Below, one piece after another: positions 45,004-53,165 of a stretch of 54,095 bases of DNA. Source of the DNA: Deltaproteobacteria bacterium (GTDB lineage: Bacteria; Myxococcota; B64-G9). The notes beneath the pieces were generated by a model that was given only the letters and a program-made list of their open reading frames with translations, did not search any database and had not been told where the DNA came from. The stretch is from positions 1 to 54,095 of the forward strand of contig JAFDKH010000007.1 of assembly GCA_019307065.1 (NCBI GenBank). Reading direction: 5' to 3'. Made by a program: the position numbers and the translations under genes. Position 1 is the stretch's first letter. Every line of letters starts with the position of its first letter.

Positions 45004-45195
45004 GTGTCGAAATTGGAGCTGTTTTTATTCTATTTTTCCAAAAGGCAACATTATAGTGAGCTTGTCTGCCATCAAGCTCCATTTGAAATGTCAGACATCA
45101 TGAGTATATGTAATAAGGTCGGCATTGAGAGCCCCAGCGCAGTAAACCGATATCAGGGAATTGTGCGTAGTGCCGGCTATTGGAGTTGCTCATGA
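45004..45195 (+). CDS. Short ORF overlapping the methyltransferase start
   Basis: 63 residues from a GTG at 45004; a stop codon lies just upstream in frame. Its TGA overlaps the ATG of the methyltransferase gene (ATGA), as coupled genes do. The protein (SKLELFLFYFSKRQHYSELV, EMSDIMSICNKVGIESPSAV) has a helical second half that might be a small DNA-binding or controller protein, but no family was recognised and there is no clear ribosome site. It could be a leader peptide, a remnant or chance. Confidence 0.35.
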   Translation: MSKLELFLFYFSKRQHYSELVCHQAPFEMSDIMSICNKVGIESPSAVNRYQGIVRSAGYWSCS

Positions 45196-48100
45196 ACATT
45201 GTCAATTCTGCGAAAAAATTTGGCTGCTACGATGTTGTCCCCTTGAATGACAAGCCAACACCAAGGCATTTAGATTACCTCGACCTGCTGAAAATCTCCC
45301 CTGATAAAAAACTGAAGGTTGATGCTGTTGCAGAATTCCAATCCAGGCCTTTACTGTACATTGTAGATGGCACTAAGAAAAGAAATGCAGACGACAAGAC
45401 AGTCTTAAAGCTTCAGCAGTTGTTGGCAAATCGCGGAGAGAGCGCTTACTTGGGTTTTTTGTCTCCCGGTGAATTAAATGTGTATCCTGTGAATCTGGAT
45501 CGTTCTGTTTTAAAAAGAGGAGAGACTCGCAGGATCAAAAAAGATGCGCCGGAAGCTCGCCAGTTCTTTCAAAGCATTGTGAATGGCGGCTTTTCCCTTA
45601 AAGGCCATCCCGAGGCCTCAGATTACGTATTTAATACAATTCGTAAATTGATGACAGAGTCATCGCAACGCCTAATCGGAAAATATGGGCTAAATCCTCT
45701 GGACGTTCTTTCCTTCCTTGGTCGGGCATTATTTTTTAGATTTTTATTGGATCGCAAAATCATCTTTCAACGTGAACTTTCAAGTATTTGCCCTGACGCA
45801 AATCGATCCAGTGACTGCTTTAGCAACAAGAAGAATTGTCTGGCAACCTGCCGGTGGCTGGATGATACCTTCAACGGCGATCTACTGCCTCTCTCAGGTT
45901 CATACCATAAAGTACTCAAGCAGGCTGACGCGCAAACTGATGGAGAATTATTCCGGCACCTCCAAGCGATCATTGAAGGGTGGGAACACATTGGTCAAGG
46001 CAACTTCCAGCTCCAACTACAGATTGACTGGCGGGATCTCGACTTTTCCCATATTCCTATTGGGGTTCTTAGTCAGGTATACGAGAACTTCAGTCGCGAG
46101 TGGGATGGACAACAGGCCACAGCAACCAGCGTCTATTACACCCCGAAGAATATTGCCCGTTACTTGGTCGACGATGCTTTTGAGAATATTGCAGACAAAC
46201 GGTCCGCAAGGATTCTGGATCCTAGCTGCGGTGCAGGCATATTCCTCATTTTGGCATTCAGAAAGCTCTTTGCAGCGCGATGGAAATCCGACAAGAAAAG
46301 ACCCAATACCAAGACAATCCAGTCTATTCTATACAATCAGCTTTGTGGTTTTGATGTCAGCGAGTCAGCGTTGCGATTGACCGCCCTATCCCTGTATATT
46401 ACAGCTATCGAGTTAAACGATTCCCCTCGGCCACCAAAAAGCCTGAAGTTTCCTAAGCCATTGAAAGATAAAGTACTGTTTAATCACAGGCGAAAGAACG
46501 AAAGGGACATAAAAGCGTTTGTGCTCGGAAGTCTGCGCCCCGACCTGTCTTCGGATTTCACCGGTCAATTTGACCTTGTTATTGGCAACCCGCCATGGAG
46601 TCGCCTTAGAGGTGATAGGGCCACTAACAGAACTCACAATGCTGTGTTCACAGAGTTGTGCAAACGGGCAATGAGAGATCGCGGGCTTGTAGATATTGCC
46701 AAAGATTACAACAACCCGGATAATGACCCCGACCTTCCGTTTTTATGGGCAGCGGCACAGTGGGCAAAGCCTGACGCAATTATCGCGATGGCATTGCCTA
46801 GTCGTATCTTCCTGAAACAAACCGAACCGGGAGTTCGGGCTTTTAATGCCATTTTACACGGCATAACAATTACCGGGATTCTAAATGGCTCCAATCTCTC
46901 TGACACAGAGGTCTGGCCAGGGATGAATCAACCCTTTATGCTTTTTTTCGCCCGCAATTCCGTTCCCGCCCAAAACCATTGCTTTCATTTTGTTACTCCT
47001 CATTTTGAGCAGCATTTAAATGAGGAGGGACGTGTTCGAATTGACTACCAATCTGCTCAGCCTGTAGCGATTCAACAAATTTTAGAATGTTCTTGGTTTT
47101 TGAAGACTATCGCTATGGGGACAACTCTGGATTTGGAGGTTGTCAACAAACTGGACAAACTGAATTATTCCACTGTTAATTCGTATTGGGATGAAAAGGG
47201 CTTATATTCTGGGCTTGGATATAATCGCTCTCCGGGGTTGCCACAGAAGACTGCTGATTTTATGCACGGGCTTCCCGATTTTACACCACCTGCGAAAAAA
47301 TGCTTTCATGTGAATACAGAAAAATTATCAAAGTTTGTTAGCACTGAAGCACACATGCCCAGAAGCCCCGAGTTGTACAAACCCCCAATGTTGATAATTC
47401 CTCAATCTCCTGGGGAATCGAAAGATTATCCAAAATCTTGGGTAATTCACAGCCCTGTTGTTTTTCGACAAAGCTACTACGGATTTTCTGCATATGGATT
47501 AGATTCCCCAAATCCGCTTATTTCTCTATTACATCTTATAACCCATTCAAGGCTTTACGCGTATCATGTGTTGATGACCAGCTCAAGAATGGGAGCTGAA
47601 AGGAGAACTTTCTTAAAAGACAATATCGCAAACTTTCCGTTTCCGAATATTGAAAAATTATCGGAGCAACAACTGAAGCTTGCTGAAGATCTATCCATAC
47701 AGCTTGAAACATCGAAAAAGAAACCGTGGGAGAAAATCAATAATTTCATCTTTAATCTCTACGCCATGGACAAATATGACCGACAGGTTATTGAGGATAC
47801 ACTTAACGTTTCCGCACCATTTAAAAAGTCGCGTTCTCGTGCTAATGCGGTCCCCTCGCGAGACGAGCGAGATACTTTCTATTCTGAGCTGCGGCAACTT
47901 CTCGCTCCTTCGTTCGAAGTGACCGGCGAGGCGGTAACAATTAAAGAAACCAACAATAGTGAACCTGAATCGCATTGCCCATGGAAATTCTTTTTTGTGT
48001 CAACAAAACCGCCAGCCCAGAAGATTATACGCGATAGTGACAAGCTGATTTCTCAAGTCATCAAAGAAGCGAATAAATCAGGTTGCAGCCGCGCAATTAT

Positions 48101-48230
48101 ACACGGGAAAGATTATCTAGTAATTGGAGTTCTGGGGCAGTATCGCTATTGGACTCTCAGTCGTGCCCGCCTCTGTGCTCTGGACATTGTGCGGAGTCAT
48201 CTTGACGCATTTCCGATAAAGAGAAGCTAA
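45192..48230 (+). CDS. N6-adenine DNA methyltransferase of a restriction-like system
   Basis: 1012 residues from the ATG at 45192 (GGAG 6 bases upstream). Residues about 300-520 are an adenine-specific methyltransferase: motif I DPSCGAGIFL (from 343), FDVSESALRLTALSLYITAI after it, and the catalytic motif IV N-P-P-W (466-469) in FDLVIGNPPWSRLRGDR. The N-terminal about 300 residues are helical, as in Eco57I-type enzymes, without an obvious intact nuclease motif. The C-terminal part (RMGAERRTFLKDNIANFPFP, from about 799) resembles the target-recognition region of type IIG/PglX-like enzymes. It methylates a DNA site whose sequence cannot be predicted. TAATG joins it to the putative nuclease gene, and its AT-rich composition suggests import. 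Confidence 0.88.
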   Translation: MNIVNSAKKFGCYDVVPLNDKPTPRHLDYLDLLKISPDKKLKVDAVAEFQSRPLLYIVDGTKKRNADDKTVLKLQQLLANRGESAYLGFLSPGELNVYPVNLDRSVLKRGETRRIKKDAPEARQFFQSIVNGGFSLKGHPEASDYVFNTIRKLMTESSQRLIGKYGLNPLDVLSFLGRALFFRFLLDRKIIFQRELSSICPDANRSSDCFSNKKNCLATCRWLDDTFNGDLLPLSGSYHKVLKQADAQTDGELFRHLQAIIEGWEHIGQGNFQLQLQIDWRDLDFSHIPIGVLSQVYENFSREWDGQQATATSVYYTPKNIARYLVDDAFENIADKRSARILDPSCGAGIFLILAFRKLFAARWKSDKKRPNTKTIQSILYNQLCGFDVSESALRLTALSLYITAIELNDSPRPPKSLKFPKPLKDKVLFNHRRKNERDIKAFVLGSLRPDLSSDFTGQFDLVIGNPPWSRLRGDRATNRTHNAVFTELCKRAMRDRGLVDIAKDYNNPDNDPDLPFLWAAAQWAKPDAIIAMALPSRIFLKQTEPGVRAFNAILHGITITGILNGSNLSDTEVWPGMNQPFMLFFARNSVPAQNHCFHFVTPHFEQHLNEEGRVRIDYQSAQPVAIQQILECSWFLKTIAMGTTLDLEVVNKLDKLNYSTVNSYWDEKGLYSGLGYNRSPGLPQKTADFMHGLPDFTPPAKKCFHVNTEKLSKFVSTEAHMPRSPELYKPPMLIIPQSPGESKDYPKSWVIHSPVVFRQSYYGFSAYGLDSPNPLISLLHLITHSRLYAYHVLMTSSRMGAERRTFLKDNIANFPFPNIEKLSEQQLKLAEDLSIQLETSKKKPWEKINNFIFNLYAMDKYDRQVIEDTLNVSAPFKKSRSRANAVPSRDERDTFYSELRQLLAPSFEVTGEAVTIKETNNSEPESHCPWKFFFVSTKPPAQKIIRDSDKLISQVIKEANKSGCSRAIIHGKDYLVIGVLGQYRYWTLSRARLCALDIVRSHLDAFPIKRS

Positions 48231-48925
48231 TGTCTATTGGGTTCTTTACCGAAGGCATTAAATTCGATCTGCCACACCCTCCCATAAACGACCGGACAAT
48301 TATACTTGTTTGCAAGGTGTTCAGAAATGCATGGCAACTACTCATCAACCATCCTCCATCCGGATTCAATCTAAAGAAAGCAAAAGAAGACACCATTACC
48401 GAAAATCTCGTTGAAATCATCGAAAGTCGTCTGCGCAAAAACGGTGAAATTGAGGGATTTAATAAAATATTCTTTGGCAAGGTTATACGAGAACCTAAAA
48501 TCACCAATTTCAATAAAAAACACCCCGATAAAATGCCGGATATTTTCTTCGATCTTAAGCGAGAGGATTTGCCTGTTCTATCTGAGCAGGATGGTTTATT
48601 CGTAGAATGCAAACCGGTTGACACAAAACATGCTGTCTATTCATGCTATTGCAAAAAAGGCCTGATCCGTTTTGTCAGGGGAGATTATGCATGGGCAATG
48701 CAGCAAGCACTTATGGTCGGGTATGTAGAAAAGTCATATTCATTTGGTAAACTTGCCTCTGTTCTTGGTAATGTGAAGTATGACTCATATTTTAATACAA
48801 AGAGCCATTACCAGGTTGGAGTACATACCCTTTATCAATCCGTCCACAAAAGAATATTTAAGTACCTTGGAAGCCATGGCACTGCTTGTCCAATTACCGT
48901 ATCTCATCTTTGGCTGGCTGTATAA
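48230..48925 (+). CDS. Putative PD-(D/E)xK nuclease, restriction partner
   Basis: 231 residues, beginning within the TAATG that ends the methyltransferase gene. M-P-D-I-F-F-D-L places D104; LFVECKPVD places E126 and K128, giving P-D-x21-E-x-K, the catalytic pattern of PD-(D/E)xK nucleases, which cut DNA with magnesium. A helical N-terminus with ITENLVEIIESRLRKNGEIE may supply a further glutamate. No family name was recognised, so nuclease activity is inferred from the motif and from pairing with a methyltransferase. In that reading, the methyltransferase protects and recognises host sites and this protein cuts unmodified DNA. Confidence 0.65.
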   Translation: MSIGFFTEGIKFDLPHPPINDRTIILVCKVFRNAWQLLINHPPSGFNLKKAKEDTITENLVEIIESRLRKNGEIEGFNKIFFGKVIREPKITNFNKKHPDKMPDIFFDLKREDLPVLSEQDGLFVECKPVDTKHAVYSCYCKKGLIRFVRGDYAWAMQQALMVGYVEKSYSFGKLASVLGNVKYDSYFNTKSHYQVGVHTLYQSVHKRIFKYLGSHGTACPITVSHLWLAV

Positions 48926-49031
48926 GAGTTCCGCTATATCAGACTTTGACCTTTGTACCCCATAGAATAACCCAGCATCGATGGCCCGATCGTCATCATA
49001 ATTCAACAGTTCTAGCCCGGCTGGGCCTGCC

Positions 49032-50852
49032 CTACTTGTCCAGCTTCACCCGCAGGGTGGTTGTCTTGCCGGGTCGAATAGTGATCTTGATCTTTTTTTC
49101 CAATCCGCGGCTTTTATTGGTTGCCTTCAGTGTGTGCTTTCCGACCGGTAGCTTTACACCCAGAAGCGGGGTCATCCCCAGCTTGCGTTTGCCCAAATAG
49201 ACCTCACTCCAGGGCACCGTATTGAGCCGTAAAGTACCCATCGTTGGTTTGGGACGAGCGATTTTTTTGAGCTTGAACTCAACCGCAACCTTTTCACCCG
49301 GTCGACCGGCCACGTATTTGACATCCTGCTTGTACTTTTTACAGCGAACACTGATCAGGTGCTTGGTTGTTGGTTCAACGGCCACCTCGCTAAGCGGTGT
49401 CAGACCGGGAACATCGACCCCATCAATTTCAACCTGGCAGCCAGCCGGGATCGAGGCGACCGACAGCAGGGTTGGATTGACACCACTCGGCCCGGCTATT
49501 TCCGGGTCGCCACCTTCGTCTAGCTTGCCGTCGGGGTCGGTCAACGGCACCTGGGCATCTTTATCGGGCTTTTCAAACGCTTGCGGCGTGTGCAGCGGAT
49601 GGTTAGTCGGCGGGGTAATATCTTGGTGTCTCTTACCGCTCATCCACCAAAGCACCACAATGCAAACCACAATAAAGATCGGCAGTCCAATCTTGAGTGC
49701 ATTTTGCCAACTCGGACTGCCACCCGGCTTATCCCGGCCTTTAATTGGGCGTTTATGTTTTTGGGTCGGCCGTTCCAATTCGGCAACGGCATCTGAGATT
49801 TCCTCGCCGGTTTGCGAGCTAGACGGCAATGACTCATCAGTCTCGGGCTTGAGAACCTGCAGAGACATCTTCTTGGACCCGCTGGCTTTTATATCTTCTA
49901 AAAGCCGCCGCTTGGTTCTGGCCCGCTCAGCAAAAACCTGGCCGGAAAACTCAGCGATTTCTGCGATGCCGGCAGCTGCCCCCTGATGTCTCAGGCATTC
50001 GCGAATGGCCGCTCCCATTTCGCCGGCAGTTTGAAATCTTTCGGTTCTGTCTCTTTGCAAAGACCGGTAAACGATGGCCTCGAGATCTATCGAGATGTCC
50101 GGTCGAATATCACGCACAAGCGGAATGGGCGCGTTCAAGACAGCCTGGATCATGACCGCTTCATTTTGGCGCTTGAACAATCGCCGTCGGGTCAGCAATT
50201 CACAAAAAACAATTCCCAAAGAAAAAACATCCGAGCGAGCATCGACATCCTCACCCAGGCACTGTTCGGGAGACATGTAGGTCAGCTTGCCCTTCATGGT
50301 GCCGACTCTGGTCTGGTGCATCTTGGAGGCTGCCTTGGCAATCCCGAAGTCAACCAGTTTCACGCCCCCGGAAAACAGGACAATAATATTGTGCGGGCTG
50401 ACATCGCGGTGAACAATTCTCATCGGCCGGCCGACTTCGTCTAGAAACTTGTGAGCGTAGTCGAGGCCGTCACAAACCTGGGCGACTATACCGGCCGACA
50501 AATGAGCCGGTATGTACCGCTGGCCACGGCGAGCTTCGCGTACCAGATAACCGAGGCTCTCTCCCTCGAGATACTCCATTGAAATGAAAAATTCGTCTTC
50601 TTCCTGACCAAGGTCGTAGATCTGAACAATATTGGGATGATTGAGCTGGGCCGCGATACGCGCCTCATCAAAAAACATCTCGACGAAACGTTCGGTTCGG
50701 GCCAAGTGTGGCAGAATTCTCTTGATGACCACAAGTCGCTCGAACCCTTTTATGCCGGTCTGGCGAGCCAGATAGATCTCGGCCATGCCGCCAGTGGCTA
50801 ACAAGGCCAGCAGCTGATACCTGCCCAGTTGCTCGAGTTCGTCTCTCGCCAT
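49032..50852 (-). CDS. Ser/Thr protein kinase with PEGA-type C-terminus
   Basis: 606 residues. The kinase domain fills about 10-295: GRYQLLALLATGGMAEIYLA is the glycine loop, VVIKRIL the lysine, HRDVSPHNIIV the catalytic loop in the form frequent in myxobacterial kinases, LVDFGIAKA the D-F-G site and GKLTYMSPEQ the activation segment. A disordered Pro/Lys-rich linker follows, a membrane helix (about 385-405), and an extracytoplasmic part with PEGA-like repeats (PAGCQVEIDGVDVPGLTPLS, TVPWSEVYLGKRKLGMTPLL). The kinase should sense something outside the membrane and phosphorylate cytoplasmic targets. Neighbours give no clear target. Confidence 0.95.
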   Translation of the reverse strand: MARDELEQLGRYQLLALLATGGMAEIYLARQTGIKGFERLVVIKRILPHLARTERFVEMFFDEARIAAQLNHPNIVQIYDLGQEEDEFFISMEYLEGESLGYLVREARRGQRYIPAHLSAGIVAQVCDGLDYAHKFLDEVGRPMRIVHRDVSPHNIIVLFSGGVKLVDFGIAKAASKMHQTRVGTMKGKLTYMSPEQCLGEDVDARSDVFSLGIVFCELLTRRRLFKRQNEAVMIQAVLNAPIPLVRDIRPDISIDLEAIVYRSLQRDRTERFQTAGEMGAAIRECLRHQGAAAGIAEIAEFSGQVFAERARTKRRLLEDIKASGSKKMSLQVLKPETDESLPSSSQTGEEISDAVAELERPTQKHKRPIKGRDKPGGSPSWQNALKIGLPIFIVVCIVVLWWMSGKRHQDITPPTNHPLHTPQAFEKPDKDAQVPLTDPDGKLDEGGDPEIAGPSGVNPTLLSVASIPAGCQVEIDGVDVPGLTPLSEVAVEPTTKHLISVRCKKYKQDVKYVAGRPGEKVAVEFKLKKIARPKPTMGTLRLNTVPWSEVYLGKRKLGMTPLLGVKLPVGKHTLKATNKSRGLEKKIKITIRPGKTTTLRVKLDK

Positions 50853-50931
50853 GATCCTATGATAGTATTCCGGCCCAAACTGATTGACAACGTTTCAAAG
50901 CCATCCGAGTACTTAATCCTGCCGCCGGCGG

Positions 50932-52155
50932 TTATTGATCCAGGTCGACCTGCTCGTACAATGGTTTAGGCCTGGGAACGCAACGAACTGGATGGCGGCC
51001 AATGAAGTCAACGATTTGGTCGACATCATCGAGTAAAGTAACCATATCACCATAGGTCTCGCTCATTCCCTTGGCCTTGATAAAGTCATCGATCAAACGA
51101 TATTCGGCCTGATAGCGCTGGCTCCCGAAGAGCACCATTGGGCTGCGGCTGGCGTAGGTGGCGTAGTGATTTTGGGTCAAGTCCTGGAAAATCTCCTGCA
51201 TGGTGCCGGCACTTCCGGGAGCATATATAACACCGGCCCTGGCAATGGCCAAAAGACCTTCTTCGCGAATACTGTTGTCAAAATATTTTGCGACGGCACT
51301 GCTGAACAAATTGCTCGGCTCGTGCCCATAGAACCAGGTAGGTACCGCCATGCTGACAGCGGGCTGACGGCCTGCTGCGCTGTATTTCTCGATTACTTTG
51401 CCGGCACTGTCGATATATTCCCGCACGGCTCCCAAGAAAGCCGGGCTGCCTTCGGCATGCCCGCCATTGAAAGTATCGGCCACGGATAACTCGCTTATCG
51501 CGCTGGCAAGTGTCGCCCGATCGTCATGGCCGGCAAACCAGGCACCCATATTTGCGGCCTCCATGACGCCCGGACCGCCGCCGGTGATCACCAGATAGCC
51601 TGCCCGAGTCAATTTCCAGGCCAGACTGGCAACTTTTTCGAAGACCGGATCGGAGCGCAGTGTTCCATGCCCGCCCATGATCCCGATCACCCCTTTGGAC
51701 TCGTTATCTTCGAGGAACTCTGCCAGGGCGTCATCGATAGCATGATCATGAATTCTCTGAGCTAGAGCTTCTCTAATGGAGATCCCGCCCGGATGATGAC
51801 GGGCCCGGTGGGAATGAGCATAGATGGCAAAATCGCGCGTGCCGGTATAGCCGGCTCCACTTACGTTTTTCATCAACTCAGCCACACTGTAGAGACTCTT
51901 GCGGTAGGGTTCATAGGGTAAGTCATCGAAATGAGGAAAGATACTCGCCCCTTGCTTGCCGAGTATTTGCTCCTGGTCGATATCCTTGAAGCGGCAACCA
52001 ATCAGAATACAACCTCGAAAATTGGCCTGTTCCAAACCGCTGACGCCCGTCAGATCGACTCCTTGAACAACGAACTTGCCTAAATCAGTCCGACTGTCGA
52101 GTTGTTTCTGCAAATCGGCAACATTTTCAATTTCATTTCGGCGTTGTCTGTTCAT
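50932..52155 (-). CDS. LOG-family Rossmann-fold protein
   Basis: 407 residues. The central part has GVIGIMGGHGTLRSDPVF, YLVITGGGPGVMEAANMGAW and, further on, YAPGSAGTMQEIFQDL, a variant of the P-G-G-x-G-T-x-x-E motif of LOG-family nucleotide phosphoribohydrolases. These cleave nucleoside monophosphates at the base-ribose bond. G-S-A-G-T instead of G-G-x-G-T may alter activity. The N-terminal about 60 residues have a pentapeptide-like run (DLTGVSGLEQANFRGCILIG). It lies divergent from the exported-protein genes to its right. Confidence 0.88.
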   Translation of the reverse strand: MNRQRRNEIENVADLQKQLDSRTDLGKFVVQGVDLTGVSGLEQANFRGCILIGCRFKDIDQEQILGKQGASIFPHFDDLPYEPYRKSLYSVAELMKNVSGAGYTGTRDFAIYAHSHRARHHPGGISIREALAQRIHDHAIDDALAEFLEDNESKGVIGIMGGHGTLRSDPVFEKVASLAWKLTRAGYLVITGGGPGVMEAANMGAWFAGHDDRATLASAISELSVADTFNGGHAEGSPAFLGAVREYIDSAGKVIEKYSAAGRQPAVSMAVPTWFYGHEPSNLFSSAVAKYFDNSIREEGLLAIARAGVIYAPGSAGTMQEIFQDLTQNHYATYASRSPMVLFGSQRYQAEYRLIDDFIKAKGMSETYGDMVTLLDDVDQIVDFIGRHPVRCVPRPKPLYEQVDLDQ

Positions 52156-52247
52156 CGAAACTCCTTGACCCGTTGAAACCTGATGAATCTAATGATAACC
52201 TATTTAATTGGGTATCCATCAAGAACTGTTTTCGAGAAACAATGATA

Positions 52248-53154
52248 ATGCGCCGCATAATATTTCTCGTGCTTCTTTTGCCGGGCCTGGCTCTGGCCGG
52301 CACCGATCTGGACAAAGCCACTCAGCTCTTTACCGACATGGAATATACCAAAGCCAAGAGAATGGCTCAGCGGGTTCTCAGGTCACCCGCTAGTGGGCCA
52401 AAAGAGCTGGTAAGCGCTTATCGCATCAGAGGTCTCTGCCTGAGTGCCATGGGAAAAACCGCAGCGGCTGTTCAGGATTTTAGCAGGCTTTTGGTAATCA
52501 ACCCCGGTTACAGACTGTCGGACGACATCTCACCCAAAATAGCAGCACCCTTCTATCAGGCCGTGGCGATGTATAAAAACCAGGCAATTTCATTGTCTCA
52601 TCGCTCACCCAAAGCGACAGAAGTGCTGGCCGGCCTCAAGTTGAGAGCCAAGCTCGAGTCGGACCCATTTAAGATGGTCAAGTCAGTCCGGCTGTATTTC
52701 TGGACTGACCGAGACCCCAAGACCAAGCGCATGGCCGTCAAGCTCAAAAAAAAGACTGCGATTAGTTTCAAGCTGCCGGCCAAAATCAAAGCCAGGCAAG
52801 TACATTATTATTTCGAAGCCGCAAATAAACATGGCGGCGCACTCAAACGGACCGGCAACAAAATTAAACCCTTCAGCATTCGTGTAAAACTCAGCGTCCC
52901 GACCCCAATTGCCAAAGTAGAAAAAAAGGACGGGCAACTTGAAAGCGCAACCGATAAGAGATCCCGGAACAGTCAGCGGCGGCTCACTGAATTCCTATGA
53001 GGCCCAAGAGGATCAAGCCCCAGCCTGGTATAAAACCTGGTGGTTCTGGACGACCGTCGGCGTTGTAGTAACCGGTGCAACGGTTGGGACAGTCCTGGCC
53101 CTTCAGCCGGGCGAGTCAAGCGGTCCGGTTGATTATGGAATCCGCTTCAAGTGA
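52248..53154 (+). pseudogene. Exported TPR-like protein, frameshifted near a poly-A run
   Basis: The first frame (from ATG 52248, or 52242) starts with the signal peptide MRRIIFLVLLLPGLALA and a helical, TPR-like part (DLDKATQLFTDMEYTKAKRM), then a beta-rich domain (KMVKSVRLYFWTDRDPKTKR), and ends at 53000 after a doubtful tail. In frame +1 from about 52921 a second stretch runs to 53154 and encodes WYKTWWFWTTVGVVVTGATV, a membrane tail often found at the end of such deltaproteobacterial proteins. Removing one A from the A7 run at 52921-52927 joins them. This may be a mutation, a sequencing error or transcriptional slippage. The intact product would be a periplasmic protein with a C-terminal anchor. 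Confidence 0.7.
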
Positions 53155-53165
53155 GGTGTGAATAA

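Noticed and set aside
44825-45082. Minus-strand frame of 85 codons in the gap before the methyltransferase gene
   Set aside because: No ribosome site, no recognisable motif, low-complexity AT-rich composition and overlap with the plus-strand short frame.
52920-52928. A-AAA-AAG heptamer as a programmed -1 frameshift site
   Set aside because: The downstream coding stretch needs a +1 shift (or loss of one A), so the classical -1 mechanism does not fit.
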